A stretch of 64,000 nt of DNA from Anaeramoeba flamelloides (GCA_027625915.1 JANTQA010000042.1:5158001-5222000), one strand, 5' to 3'; counted from the stretch's first letter, positions 1 through 11,206 are shown. Notes: generated by a model from the letters alone, not told the origin. Translations and numbers: made by a program.

Positions 1-447
1 TGTTTTTTATATTTCCGAATAATATTTTCTTTTAAAGTCTTTCTATTTGTAAATTGGTAAAGTAGAAAATTAAGAGGAATATTAATATTGTTTAAATCTA
101 CATCTATTGTGTTTGTGTTTCAAACTATATTCATCAAACTATTTCCTAGAAATGAAAAAAAAAATACAATTTTTTTGTATAAAAAACAAAGCACGATCAG
201 AATTCGAATAAAAAATGGACAATATAATAAGGGTAGAAACATTTTTTTTTAATAATAAAATACATTATATGTTTCTCATTCAATTTAAAAATTTATCAAG
301 ATCAAAGCCCTCTTTTCGAAATTAAAATTTTATTTACCAAAAAGAAAAAAATAACCACTAATTTTTACACTCAAAAAATATCAGAAAAAATTGAGATCAA
401 AAACTTTGATATCTTTTATGATGGTAAAGTTTTACAAACAGGGATTT
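1..447. other. AT-rich non-coding sequence
   Basis: Homopolymer-rich A/T sequence with no open frame that looks coding on either strand. It could be an intron of the minus-strand RCC1 gene at 3.5-4.0 kb, whose later exons are not visible, or plain intergenic DNA. Nothing else is recognised. Confidence 0.5.
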
Positions 448-1259
448 GGCATAGCTTGTAAAAAATTAAAAAATGCTCAAAAATGCAAATTTTTCTGAAA
501 ATCATTCTACTCTTTTTTTGTGAAAAGAATTGATATAATGAACGCATGTAGCATTTCTTATCATAGCTGGGTGATATTTAAAAAAAAAGCGAGAAAATGT
601 TATTGCAATTACAATTTTTAATTGTGTAACATTACTAAAAATTTTGATATGACATTTTGTCATTCTAATGACAAATTTATCATCTCTATGCCATTTTATT
701 TTTGAGGCTGATTCATAATGATATTGTTATGTTATGCGAGAGGATAATGTAGGGTTAATATGGAGATATTTAAGGGTTTAATAAGGTTCTTTACATGGTA
801 TTAATTACCTCTTTAGTATATTTGGGGCATGTTAGGTATTATTAGTTAAGGTGTGTTATGTTATGGCCGTGTACGAATGGTAAAACATGTTTGGGTGAGG
901 TAGGGTATGTACATTTAATTCAATAACTTTTAGGATATTAGGGATAAATAAGATCCGATTTGGATTTGATTTGGGTATGTAAGGGTGGATGTACATAGTA
1001 TTGGGCAAATGTCTTTATATTTTTTTTTTGAAATTTCATAATCGTGACAAAATGTCATATCAAAATTTTTAGTAATGTTACACAATTAAAAATTGTAATT
1101 GCAATAACATTTTCTCGCTTTTTTTTTAAATATCACCCAGCTATGATAAGAAATGCTACATGCGTTCATTATATCAATTCTTTTCACAAAAAAAGAGTAG
1201 AATGATTTTCAGAAAAATTTGCATTTTTGAACATTTTGCAATTTTTTAAATTTTGTGCC
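448..1259. mobile_element. Foldback element with ~190-bp inverted arms and a G-rich loop
   Basis: The arm at about 448-660 is repeated inverted at about 1036-1259 with high identity; for example AGCGAGAAAATGTTATTGCA on the left reads back as TGCAATAACATTTTCTCGCT on the right. Both ends can be aligned from a GGCA-like terminus, but no clean target-site duplication was found. The loop (about 690-1020) encodes nothing and is strongly G-rich and C-poor on the plus strand, unlike its surroundings. It is a non-autonomous DNA transposon of the long-TIR foldback kind. The superfamily is not fixed from sequence, although the arms resemble the 9-bp-duplication elements elsewhere in the window. Confidence 0.8.
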
Positions 1260-2831
1260 TACAGCCTTATAAACAAACAAATTGAATTATTATTAAGAAT
1301 CAATTAAATGATGAATAACAATTTTAGATATTTTAAAATATTTTTATTAGAATTGAGTTTAATAAAGATCTTTTAAAAATAAATTTGCCCTGCTTTTCTG
1401 GTAATGGCTTTATTATTATATTTATAAGTAGTTGTTTAATCATACTTTTTTTTTTTTTTATTTCAAGATAATTTTTTGTCTCGATTTCGATTATATAAGA
1501 TTGTAATTTCAAATCTATTGTATCGTTATGGAAAATGTAATTTCTTTATTATTGGATTACAGAAATTCAAATTTTTATCAAGCTATTTCAAGAAAGTGCG
1601 ATCTAAAAAATTGTTTAGTAGAGTACTAAAAATAGGCTAGAAGAGTTTTAGATTTGACAGGAAGATCAACTTCTGAAAGAAAGCATAATAAGTTTGTTTT
1701 ACAGTGCCCGGAAAAAAAAAACCCAACCTTGTATCAGAATAAAAACCCTTGTTTCAAAATAAAACTACCTGCTTTTTTCTATTCTTATTGCTCTGATACA
1801 ACATCTAGTTAAGTATCTAATAGTATACCCGAGGTAAAATAATTTTGAAGGATAATCAATTGATATTTTAAGTAAATTTTAAATTATGAATTGAATTAGT
1901 TCAAAATATTTCATAATATGTAAAATTTTTATTTTTTTGATAGAATTAATTTTCAAAAAAAGTTACTCTATTTTTTGAGATAAATATTGAAATTTGATCC
2001 TTAAATTAAAATTTCTTTTTAAATAGTAGAACTTTAAGAAACCATTATCATTTTTACTTTTTATTTATTGTAAGTTTCTTTGATCGGTTAATGTATCGGT
2101 CTTTAAAGATAAAAAGGAACACAGATTTTCATTTGAAACATGGATTAATCGTTTCAACACAGGGTTATTTTGATGACAGTAGAACTTCCAAAAGTAACTA
2201 TTTTTATATTTTTTTTATTTTCAAAGATTAACTTAATAATCTCAACATAAAAACCCAAAGACTGATTAGTTTTGTTTACTTTTTATAAAGCTAATTGTAA
2301 CATCAATATATTTCCAATATTTCAGAAATAATTTGTCAAAAAAATCTATTTAGTTAATTATTTAATTTTTTAAAAAAAAAATTGATTGTTTTAGCTATTA
2401 ATCCACATTTCGCGACAAATTTAAGAAAGAGATTTTGTAACTTTGGAGTCTTTAGATTGATAATTCAACCTTTAAATTTGTGGCGAAATGCAGATTTTTT
2501 TCTGAAATTGTTGAGTTTTTTACTAATACAAGGATCATTTTTAAATAGATGATGATCAACAAATATTACTATTGAATGACTAATTGATTTTTTAGAAACA
2601 TTTAAACCATGGCTCACTAATGTGGTTTACTCTCAATAAAAGCATACTTTGATCCTAGGCTTCTCCTTTGTTTACGCTAATCCCTTAAAGTGTCATATAT
2701 TTATACAATTGGGGTATACTGTATGGGGGTTGAAAATAAAGTGAAACTCAATTACATATGTGAATTTTAATTTTGGAACCTTTTCAAGGTAAATTTTCGA
2801 CTTTCGAAAAACGAAAACGATTTTTACCAGG
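1260..2831. other. Non-coding region with an old dispersed repeat
   Basis: No credible coding frame. About 1826-1980 is recognisably related to 5725-5875 (both carry TTTTGAAGG, then TTGATATTTTAAG, then GAATTAGTTCAAAAT), so an old dispersed repeat passes through here. 2600-2720 is somewhat less AT-rich but has no open frame. It may be intronic to the RCC1 gene or intergenic. Confidence 0.45.
1826..1980 (+). repeat. Dispersed repeat, copy 1 (partner at 5725-5875)
   Basis: Direct repeat of 5725-5875, diverged by substitutions and short indels but collinear over roughly 150 bp. A weaker match continues near 19450-19600. It is probably a fossil of a larger element whose ends I cannot define. Confidence 0.5.
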
Positions 2832-2835
2832 TTAA

Positions 2836-3006
2836 GGGACTAGTCTATATTATTTTTTTTTTGGCCAATTTCTAAATAAGGATTCCTTATCTAGAAATAA
2901 GTTTAATAATGAAAATAAATAGGGTTTTTCAAATCTCAGTAATTGACTAAATATTTTCTAAATCTCTATTAAATTTAGGTAAAAAAATTTAATAGAGAAT
3001 AGTCCC
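2836..3006 (-). mobile_element. 171-bp TTAA-flanked MITE (GGGACTA termini)
   Basis: TTAA occurs at 2832-2835 and again at 3007-3010. The left terminus reads GGGACTAGTCTATAT and the right terminus, in reverse complement, GGGACTATTCTCTATT. The interior has the palindrome AAGGATTCCTTATCTAGA. Related copies lie at 48830-49003 (degraded) and 62581-62711 (truncated). It has no coding capacity. The TTAA duplication is as in piggyBac-type transposition, but the GGG start differs from the usual CCC, so the superfamily is left open. Confidence 0.75.
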
Positions 3007-3531
3007 TTAATGAAAAATTTTTGAAAAAAAACCTAACTTTTCAATTTTAACATACACGATCTCTTGACGAAACATATTTTAGTAAATAAATATATTTTTA
3101 CACATAAAAAGAGTATATTTTGACCATGAAATATGAATAATCCTGAGAGTTATTATACTCAATTCTGGTATTTGAAAAATAAATGGGAAAAAATTTTCAC
3201 TTCCTTTTCCCTTTCATTAAAGGTTTTTCTTTTTTATATCGAGACACATGAATTATAACCTGCTTGTGTGAAAACTCTATTTGTATAGGGAAAATTAGGA
3301 AAACAAAGTGATAACTTTTTCCCACTTAAAACTCAAACACCATTATTAATTTCAAGAATGATAATATTTTCGTTTAATCCTATTTATTTGTCTTACATTA
3401 TTTCATTAAAAACCTATTTTATTTTTAAAAAAATCAAAAAAAGAAAAGAACAATGATTTTGATTTTTTCTCCTTTCCAAAACAAATTTCCATTCTTCATG
3501 TAAAATTTCAAGAAAAGATCTTTTTTCATAC

Positions 3532-4018
3532 CTTTTTCATTTCCTCCACACGCATACAGTTCTCCGTTTTTACACAAGAAAAAGCTTGTGTACATACTAC
3601 ATGCGACTTGGATCACCTCAACATCCATTTGATAAAAAATCTTCAGCTCTGTAACCTTGGGGAAATATTGTGGAGCTAAGACACCCATTTGACCTTCTGA
3701 ATTTGATCCGTACCCATAGATATTTCCTGAAAACATTAAAAACAAACAGTGCTTTTTGCCATGGCTACAAGACACAATTCGTTCTTCTCCCATATTAAAT
3801 ACCCTTTTACCATTTTTTCCAATTTTAATTATCGATCCTCTCTTGTTGACAAACAAGGTTTTGTTTTCAAGAGGAACGACAAGATCAATTACAAAATCTT
3901 GATTTTGAATGAGCAGAGGTTTATTTATAATGTTTTTTTCTTTTGTTTTTTTAACTTTATGCCCGCACTGTCCGTCAGTATTATCCCCAAAAGAGTAACA
4001 ATAAGAAAGGTTTGTCAT
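3532..4018 (-). CDS. RCC1-repeat protein, first exon
   Basis: The start codon at 4018 opens MTNLSYCYSFGDNTDGQCG, a typical RCC1 blade opening (SFGxNxxGQxG). A second blade reads NIYGYGSNSEGQMG and a third begins LYACGGNEKG. RCC1 repeats form a seven-bladed propeller used for chromatin/Ran binding or as a partner module. With fewer than three blades here the protein cannot be complete. After NEKG (3532) the sequence is GTATGA, a good splice donor, and the frame then runs into low-complexity K/F sequence. So the 194-residue open frame ending at 3434 is probably exon plus intron read-through. I found no convincing later exon between 3530 and 1; it may lie beyond the window or have been lost to the transposon insertions there. 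Which RCC1 subfamily this belongs to cannot be said. Confidence 0.75.
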
Positions 4019-4259
4019 TTTTGAAAAATAAAAAAATGATTAAAATTTCTCTGACAAATTGTTCAAAAGAAAATATAAGATCTGCAATTTTATGATTTTT
4101 CTGAATTCTTCTTATTACAATCTGTTGTAAAATATAGGGAACAAAATTTTCATTAAGCTTTTCAAAAAAAGATTTTTAAAATCATTTAACATTTCAAATT
4201 TTTATTTAAAAATCCACCATAAATTATTAATTTCCGTGTTTAGAATTGGGTATTTGGTA

Positions 4260-4268
4260 GACTGTATT
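4260..4268. repeat. 9-bp target-site duplication, left copy (GACTGTATT)
   Basis: GACTGTATT at 4260-4268 is repeated exactly at 5266-5274, bracketing the foldback element. A 9-bp duplication is characteristic of Mutator-like elements. Confidence 0.75.
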
Positions 4269-5265
4269 GAGAAATATTGAATTTGGCGAAAAACGGCAAC
4301 GGCGAAATTTGGCAAATTGAACTTTTATTTTTAAAGTTAAATTTCAATCAATTTATTGTATTGTTTAGTTGATTATTTGAGATATATCTATCGTTTAAAT
4401 GAAATTCCGATAAAAATCCGAGAAGTAATTGTTGAGAAAATAAATAAAATAAAAACGCCAAAAGTCGGTTTTTACATGTTTTTTGCCAAAGATTTTCTAG
4501 TTGGCGAAAACTAATTTTTCATAATTCCGATTTTTTTTAACAAAATTTTGATATTTATAAGACTTTCTTGATTTCAGTATATTTAAATTCTGAATATTTG
4601 GGAATTATTGTAATAAATAATCAATATTTATACATTATTATGTGAAATTTTGACAAAATAATGCTTGAAAATTGATTTTTGATCAAAATATCACTCAAAT
4701 TATAATAATAATATACAAAATATTGAAATTTACTCACGAAATTTTGACAAATATTAGAAGATTTTGAGTTTTCTAAAATATAAATTATCATTTTGATTAA
4801 AAAAATTTCAAATTGATTAAATTTACTAGTCTTAAATATATGTTAAAAATCAAAATTATCAAATAAATAATCAATATTTATACATTATTATGTGAAATTT
4901 TGACAAAATATTGCTTGTAAATTGATTTTTGATCAAAAGATTTCCAAAATATTCAGAATTTAACTCAATTGAAATCAAGAAAGTCTTATAAATATCAAAA
5001 TTTTGTTAAAAAAAATCGGAATTATGAAAAATTAGTTTTCGCCAACTAGAAAATCTTTGGCAAAAAACATGTAAAAACCGACTTTTGGCGTTTTTATTTT
5101 ATTTATTTTCTCAACAATTACTTCTCGGATTTTTATCGGAATTTCATTTAAACGATAGATATATCTCAAATAATCAACAAAGCAATACAATAAATTGATT
5201 GAAATTTAACTTTAAAAATAAAAGTTCAATTTTCGAAATTTCGCCAATTTATAACTTATCCATCC
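4269..5265. mobile_element. 997-bp Mutator-like foldback element with ~300-bp TIRs
   Basis: Arms at about 4285-4595 and 4940-5245 are inverted copies with only scattered mismatches; both carry GCCAAAAGTCGGTTTTTACA or its reverse complement and the ACGATAGATATATCTCAAAT block. Exact 9-bp duplications (GACTGTATT) flank it. Both termini begin with G, and TTGGCG motifs follow within 25 bp. The loop contains a ~75-bp direct repeat (4613-4690 and 4859-4937). It has no open frame. Flanks 4165-4259 and 5275-5350 together resemble 19243-19435, which lacks the insertion. Long TIRs plus a 9-bp duplication point to a non-autonomous MULE (established family traits; assignment inferred). Highly similar arms suggest fairly recent activity or gene conversion between arms. 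Confidence 0.85.
4613..4937 (+). repeat. Direct repeat inside the foldback loop (two ~75-bp units)
   Basis: 4613-4690 and 4859-4937 share AATCAATATTTATACATTAT and continue for about 75 bp with very few differences. The two units are separated by ~170 bp of unrelated AT-rich loop. This is an internal duplication private to the transposon. Confidence 0.8.
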
Positions 5266-5274
5266 GACTGTATT

Positions 5275-6209
5275 AATTCTTTAGAAGTTTGCGATTTTTA
5301 TGAGAAGCTGAATGAAAATTTTGATCTTTTTATTTTAAAATTAGCAGTATACTAAAGATCTGAAGACTATTTTTTTGAAAGAAGTTTCTTTTTAAATCAA
5401 AATTAGGTTTGTTTTAAAAAATAGTGATTTTTTGTAATTTCTGAGAAACGAAAACTAATTTGCACTGGTTGGAGAAATTTTTTAGTGGAATAACAAAAAA
5501 AAATTTCGATAATTCTCTCTAATTTATCCAATAGTGGGGAAAAAAAGGTTGTTTAACAAAAAAATCTGAAAAAGTAAAGAATAATATTCATTTTTACACC
5601 TTTTCCTTTGGTTTTCAAAAAAATTGTTGATTGAACAAAAACGAGTTACAAAATAAAAGTAAAGTTTATTTTATCTTCGTAATTATGACAAGTTGTACTT
5701 TATTAACCAAGGATTCAATAGAGCCTCTATGGCCAAATCAATTTTGAAGGGTAAACTCCTTGATATTTTAAGAAATTTTTAAATTATAAATCGAATTAGT
5801 TCAAAATTTTTTGTACATTTTCTTATCTTGTTTTTGATATTTTTTGTTTTTTTTGATGAAAAAAATTTTCACTTAAGCGAAGAAGTACATTTTTAAAATT
5901 TTGAGTGCCATCGTTTATGCGAAAATGAAATTTTCAAATCATTTCAATAACCAAATATATCGATATATTAATAAATACTTAGAGTGGAATATATGACTTA
6001 GAATCCAGGGATAATGTACTCTTTGCCCAAATCTTAAAATTGATTCATAATCAAAAAATAGCAATATTTAGTAGAGCTAAGTTGTTTGTTTAAATGATTG
6101 GGAAGATCAAGTTAATAGAACCAGAAAGAAGGTAAAGATAAAAAATATTTTCATTGATCAAGTTTACCACCCACTACAAAAATAAATTTTATTCACCATT
6201 TCTCATTTT
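5275..6209. other. Non-coding dispersed-repeat sequence
   Basis: No coding frame. 5275-5350 continues the repeat interrupted by the 4269-5265 element, and 5725-5875 is the partner of 1826-1980. 6055-6130 also shares the TTTAGTAGAG...GGAAGATCAA pattern with 1605-1670. The whole stretch is probably one old repeat. Confidence 0.45.
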
Positions 6210-7078
6210 ACCATTGTGAAAAAAATTTGGGTCATTAAAAAAAATTGGTTCAGTCAAAAATTTGTTTTCGTTTTTTAAATAGTAAATATTAGCAAAATGG
6301 TTTTTGATCAAAGTAAAATTTTATGAACAAATCTTACATTTAAGAAAAACCAAAGTCATTATCAATAATAATTTTCAAAGACAATATTATCTTGTTGCAT
6401 TTTAACCCTTTGGAATTACTGTGGAACTCCAAAAATACAAAAATTTATTTTTAATTGTAAACTTTACTAAAAATGTTGATTTTTTTTATTAGATTACATT
6501 CCAAGATCAAGTTAATCATTGTTTGGGAAGACTAAAAATTAATAACAGTTTTAAATTAAGGTTTGTCTATGGGGATTTAAAGAATTTAAATGGTTTCTGA
6601 AATCTTGATATTTCGGTATTTTGAAGTTTTGATTGGAAACATTAGTGGAAAACAACCTCTTTCAAAAAAATAGCTTTTTTGGAAGATTTTATTATTCAAT
6701 TTGGTTTAAAAGGATATTTAAGATTAACTGTGATAAATTTGCGTTCTTTAACAATGATAAATATCTTATTAGATTAATAGATTATAAGATTTCCTATTAA
6801 ATAGTTCTCTTATTTTTTGTGAAGTTGACAATTAAAAATTCAATTTTTGTATTTTTGGAGTTCCACAGTAATTCCAAAGGGTTAAAATGCAACAAGATAA
6901 TATTGTCTTTGAAAATTATTATTGATAATGACTTTGGTTTTTCTTAAATGTAAGATTTGTTCATAAAATTTTACTTTGATCAAAAACCATTTTGCTAATA
7001 TTTACTATTTAAAAAACGAAAACAAATTTTTGACTTACACAATTTTTTTTAATGAACCAAATTTTTTTCACAATGGTT
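6210..7078. mobile_element. ~870-bp foldback element with ~260-bp inverted arms
   Basis: The left arm (6210 to about 6470) and right arm (about 6820-7078) are near-perfect inverted copies sharing CCATTGTGAAAAAAATTTGG termini and the block TTTGGAATTACTGTGGAACT with its reverse complement. The ~350-bp loop is non-coding. Flanks show TTA on both sides (TTA|CC...GG|TTA), too short to rely on as a duplication. It is a non-autonomous DNA transposon of uncertain superfamily. Confidence 0.8.
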
Positions 7079-7150
7079 ATTTTTTTTAGACTCTTATTTC
7101 GCTTTAGTACAGAGAGGGTTGCACACACCCAATGATAAACAAAAACGTGG

Positions 7151-7348
7151 GTGCTCTCATCTTTCAAGAACTGTAAATGTAACCTAAAATTTCATAATCC
7201 ATTTTTAGAAAAAGAAAAGTCCTCTAATCAACCCGAAATACATAAAGTATTACAACTTCAAGACTCATTATTTCTTCATTGTCATTTAAAAAGAACCAAT
7301 AGATACCTTTTACTTCTTGAATTGTTTTATTTATTGCTAAAACAATAG
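7151..7348 (+). CDS. Possible short coding relic, unidentified
   Basis: A 65-codon open frame with a TTG or later start contains a leucine-rich segment (QLQDSLFLHCHLKRTNRYLL) in a block slightly richer in G/C than its flanks. There is no ATG, no recognised domain and no clear splice sites, and it sits between two repeats. It could be a transposase fragment or chance. Confidence 0.15.
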   Translation: MLSSFKNCKCNLKFHNPFLEKEKSSNQPEIHKVLQLQDSLFLHCHLKRTNRYLLLLELFYLLLKQ

Positions 7349-7684
7349 CTAATTTTAGTACATTATCACCGGACTAAAATCACATTTTAAAAATTTTTTT
7401 GAAATTTACTTCTTTAATTTTCAAAAATAAGTCCAATTCTATTCATTCCTCATAAAATGATAAAACTTTTGTTTTGAAACTAATCAGCTTGTAATTTTTT
7501 TTTACGAGAAAAAATAAAAAAAATTACATACCGAAAAGTTGGTATTTTTGAAAAAAATATGTTTGAAAAACGTAAAGCACTTGATTTAAAAATTGAAGGA
7601 ATGGTTTATTGAACAAAATACCCAAAAGAAAAAAAAAATAAAATAGTACTGACATTGTAACGTAAGACATATCAAAGTATCATA

Positions 7685-8760
7685 TATTTTCAAAATTACC
7701 AAAAAATGACAATCCAAAAAAATGAAAAGATTGATCAAGAAAAAATAAATAAAAATCATTTATTTCTTGATCTTGTCTATAAAATTTGATACAATTACTT
7801 CTTTATTTGGCTTTATTTTTAATTCTGAATGGAAATACCTTTTTTTGGAAAATTTTTGAGACACAAATTACTTTTTATTTCTAAAGAATTTCGAAAATGA
7901 ATTTTAATTCCTATTTCCATTTAATTCATATAATTCTTGATTGGTTTCAAGAAAATAGGATATTTTTAAAATTCATAATCAGAAATAAGGATTTATTGGA
8001 TTTATTTGTTAGGTTTGATAATTATTGATTTTCTATTAAATTGAGAACTCAGAAAAATAACTCTGAATCTGATTGAAATTTTTTTCTAAATTTTTCTTTT
8101 ATTTTAGGGTTGAATATTTGGTAACTGTTTTTTGATTCTGAGAATTCAACCCGCTTATTTTAATTTTTGAAATAGTATTCTATTTTTTTTGGTTTTGTTT
8201 GATAAAAATAGTTGAAAAAGAATTTTCAAAATAAATTTGCAAAAAAAAATCTTTTGTAAAATAATAATAAATAGTAATGGGGTGAGAAATCCAAGGTTAT
8301 AAATAGTTTGGATTCATACAATATAAGAAATATCTGAAGATGAAAATAGGCTTTTATCAATTTTTTTTTCTTTTTTGATTTCAACAACTTTATTTGGAAA
8401 GGTGATCTTTTGTGTTTGGTCTTCTAAAAGAAAATATTGGTTTCAAAGACACACCCGCTTGGGGTATATTTTATTGGTTTATTATTTGATTAATTTCACT
8501 CATTCATATAAAATTATTTCTTGATCCAAAACCAAATTTTATCTAACCAAAAATTTAATTAAAAAATGTTCAAAAAAAAATCAAAAAATTAAAGATTCTT
8601 CTCTGGATTACTTTGTATTCGCTTTCTTTTCAAAAATAGAGCAGCGAGTGATGTATTGGTTTCAAAGTTTCAATATAGTATGACACTCAAAAAAAAAAAT
8701 TTCAGTAATGTTCACACAATTAAAATTTTTCAAAATGGTAAAATGTACTTACTTCCTTAT
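7685..8760 (+). repeat. Repeat family A, copy 1 (~1.05 kb, three copies in window)
   Basis: Collinear with 30106-31110 and 61195-62220, all in the same orientation. Landmarks in order: an ATAAAATTTGATA start block (copies 1 and 3), TTTTATTTCTAAAGAATT, TCAAGAAAATAGGATATTT, a GGGGTGAGAAAT block, GGAAAGGTGATCTTT and GGTTTCAAAGTT. There is no conserved open frame and no obvious TIR. It is an old non-autonomous repeat of unknown class; divergence between copies suggests substantial age. Confidence 0.75.
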
Positions 8761-10513
8761 ATTATAGTTTCTATTTTTTGTGAATCTTCTTTAAAATTTG
8801 ATCCTTCATTTTTCTATTTTCTTTTTAATAATAGAACTTTGTTGAACAAATGATTTCATGAATAATTCAATATTTTTGATTTGAAATTTAATATATACCT
8901 CCAGAAGAAAATTTAGAATTGCTTTTTATTTTGATACAAGGGGTTTACAAATCTTCAGAGAAGATCTGAACAATATATCACCTTTCATATAATTTCGTGA
9001 TTCTGGAATGGCAATATTAAGATCTTCAAAAGAATGGAGAAAATTTTTTGTATGATTTTAAATAAATAATCAATTTATGAATTTTTAAAAGTTATAATTT
9101 TCTTGAAAGAAATTTGCAAATCAAAACAGAAATTTGTCATTTAGGACTAATTTTCAACATCCCCGAATAATATTGAGTATTAAAAACCAATCTATTGAAC
9201 TAATTTTGTTCAGAACCAGACAAATAAGGGATGAAAAAGTATCTAGACTTTCAAAAAAAAATTTCTAAATTTTGACTTCTTTATAATATGTATTTTTTCA
9301 TTTTTTCTCAAAAATTTCTCAATGTGATTTAACTTTAAGAAACTTTCTTGGTTTATAAATAAAATTAAGAATGAAAAAGAAAATATTTTTTAATCATAAA
9401 AAAAACAAAAAAGTGAAAGGGAAAAATTTGTGAATTATTGATAATTTTACTTTTCCCATTTTTTATAGTACTAAATGAAAACTAACTATTAACCTTTTTC
9501 ATGAAAGGTTCAGAAAAATCAACTTGAAGGTGTTACATATTAACTTTCCAGATACATAATTGTCGGAAGGGAATTGGAAAACTAAAAATCTTTGATAAAC
9601 TTTTTTACTACTATTTGAATAAGAAACTGGAAAAAAATTATTTTCTATTTATTTTCCTTTATTTCAAGCAAATAGAGTTTTAACAGAAATTGATGATAAT
9701 TAATGGACTCTATTTATCCACTAGGTACTTTTTAAACGATACATTGAATATATATTAGTAAACTTATAATAATAAACTAAATTCAGTTTGATCAGGATGG
9801 AAAAATCCATTTATTTGATAATATTTTTTTAGGAAATTTCAAAGATCCGTTTGGCAATTCTCTAATTTTAAACTTTTTTAGAATGAAAAAAGGTAGTAAA
9901 AATGTGACTATCAAAAGACCTGACTTGTTTTTATGATATTTTCAGAAATTTTTTATGGTTTTTAAAAGTTTGATTAGTTTTGCAGGTTTTTGATAATTAT
10001 AAAGTTCATCATATTTTCAAATTTTATAAATTTCATTTATTTTCTTCTATTCAGAACTTTATTGATAAGTCACTGAATTTTCATGAATTTTTTAAATATT
10101 TCAAAGAACCAAGAATCAAATAATTTTATCGAAAAAAAAAAGGATGAAATATGGAATCAATGAAAAGGAATTAATTCCAGCAGCCCATTTTTTTGCTGAG
10201 ATCGATGAAATAAATACCAAATTTAATAATAATAATAAGAGAAGGTCCATTCAGGTCCAAAATTATTCTTTTAAAAAATTAAAAAAAAATTCAAAAAAGA
10301 AATAATCTATCTATCATTTTTTTCTCAAACAAATACCAAGCTAGCAAAAGAATATTAACAAATTAAAGATTAATTTTTATAATAAAAATGGATAACTATA
10401 TTTATGTTAATTAAGAAGGGATCAATTGTTTGTTATTTATTATTTTTACTTTTTGGACTTGTTTATTTCGAATAGATTATTAAATTAGAAACTCTATAAA
10501 GATATTATATTTA

Positions 10514-10515
<2 letters not shown>
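8761..10515. other. AT-rich non-coding sequence
   Basis: No coding frame, recognisable repeat end or RNA gene. The open frame at 8656-8853 is low complexity and overlaps the end of repeat A. Confidence 0.45.

Positions 10516-10546
<31 letters not shown>
10516..10546. repeat. (TA)n microsatellite at left end of nested element
   Basis: Uninterrupted TA dinucleotides immediately abut CACAGGTA, the proposed transposon terminus. A second TA run is at 10624-10664 and a third at 13571-13600, abutting the right terminus. Confidence 0.9.
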
Positions 10547-10549
<3 letters not shown>

Positions 10550-10623
10550 AGGTATGACGATTTTTTTGATGTCATGAAACGCGTTGGCGCATGCGTGAGC
10601 GACGTGTAAAATCCGTTTCTCTG

Positions 10624-10628
10624 ATATA

Positions 10629-10664
<36 letters not shown>
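10624..10664. repeat. Second (TA)n microsatellite
   Basis: A TA run with a single TTAA interruption, closing off the 74-bp CpG-rich segment that starts at 10547 and followed by TTACAGG, which resembles the CACAGG terminus. Confidence 0.9.
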
Positions 10665-10665
<1 letters not shown>

Positions 10666-11206
10666 CAGGAAAAACAAAAAAAGGGCGAATTCAGTGAGTT
10701 TCGAAAAGGTAGTTTAAAGAGGTATTACATCAATTCATGTTTACTCAAGATTAATTTATTTCTTCTAATATATCTAAAAAATACTCCATAATTGAAACCA
10801 AAAAATAAATAAACAAATAAAATGCAAAAATGATTAAAATAATCGAAAGAAAAATTTATTGTATGTATTTATTTTGGCTTGTTATCAAAAAAAAAAAAAT
10901 ATCAAAAATTTTTTATGGAATTTAATATATTATGATGTAAGGTAATAATTTTGTAAAATAAAATTTAAGATTGATCACAAAAAAAAAATAAAAGTATAAA
11001 CAAAAAAAAAATCAATTAAATACTAATGAGTTTGAATCAAAATTACAGGATACTTTAATTTTAGCCTTCTATTCACATGGATTTAGTTTTTGACTTTTCT
11101 TTTTACTTGTTCATCAATTGTCCCTTGTTACGTGAAAGTAAATAAATACTAGAATCACTATGTAAAATTTAAAGAAATAATATTATAATTCTAAAAAGTA
11201 ATTTAA

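Noticed and set aside
690-1020. Telomeric repeat array
   Set aside because: TAGGG-like words are irregular, never tandem, and lie inside a transposon loop.
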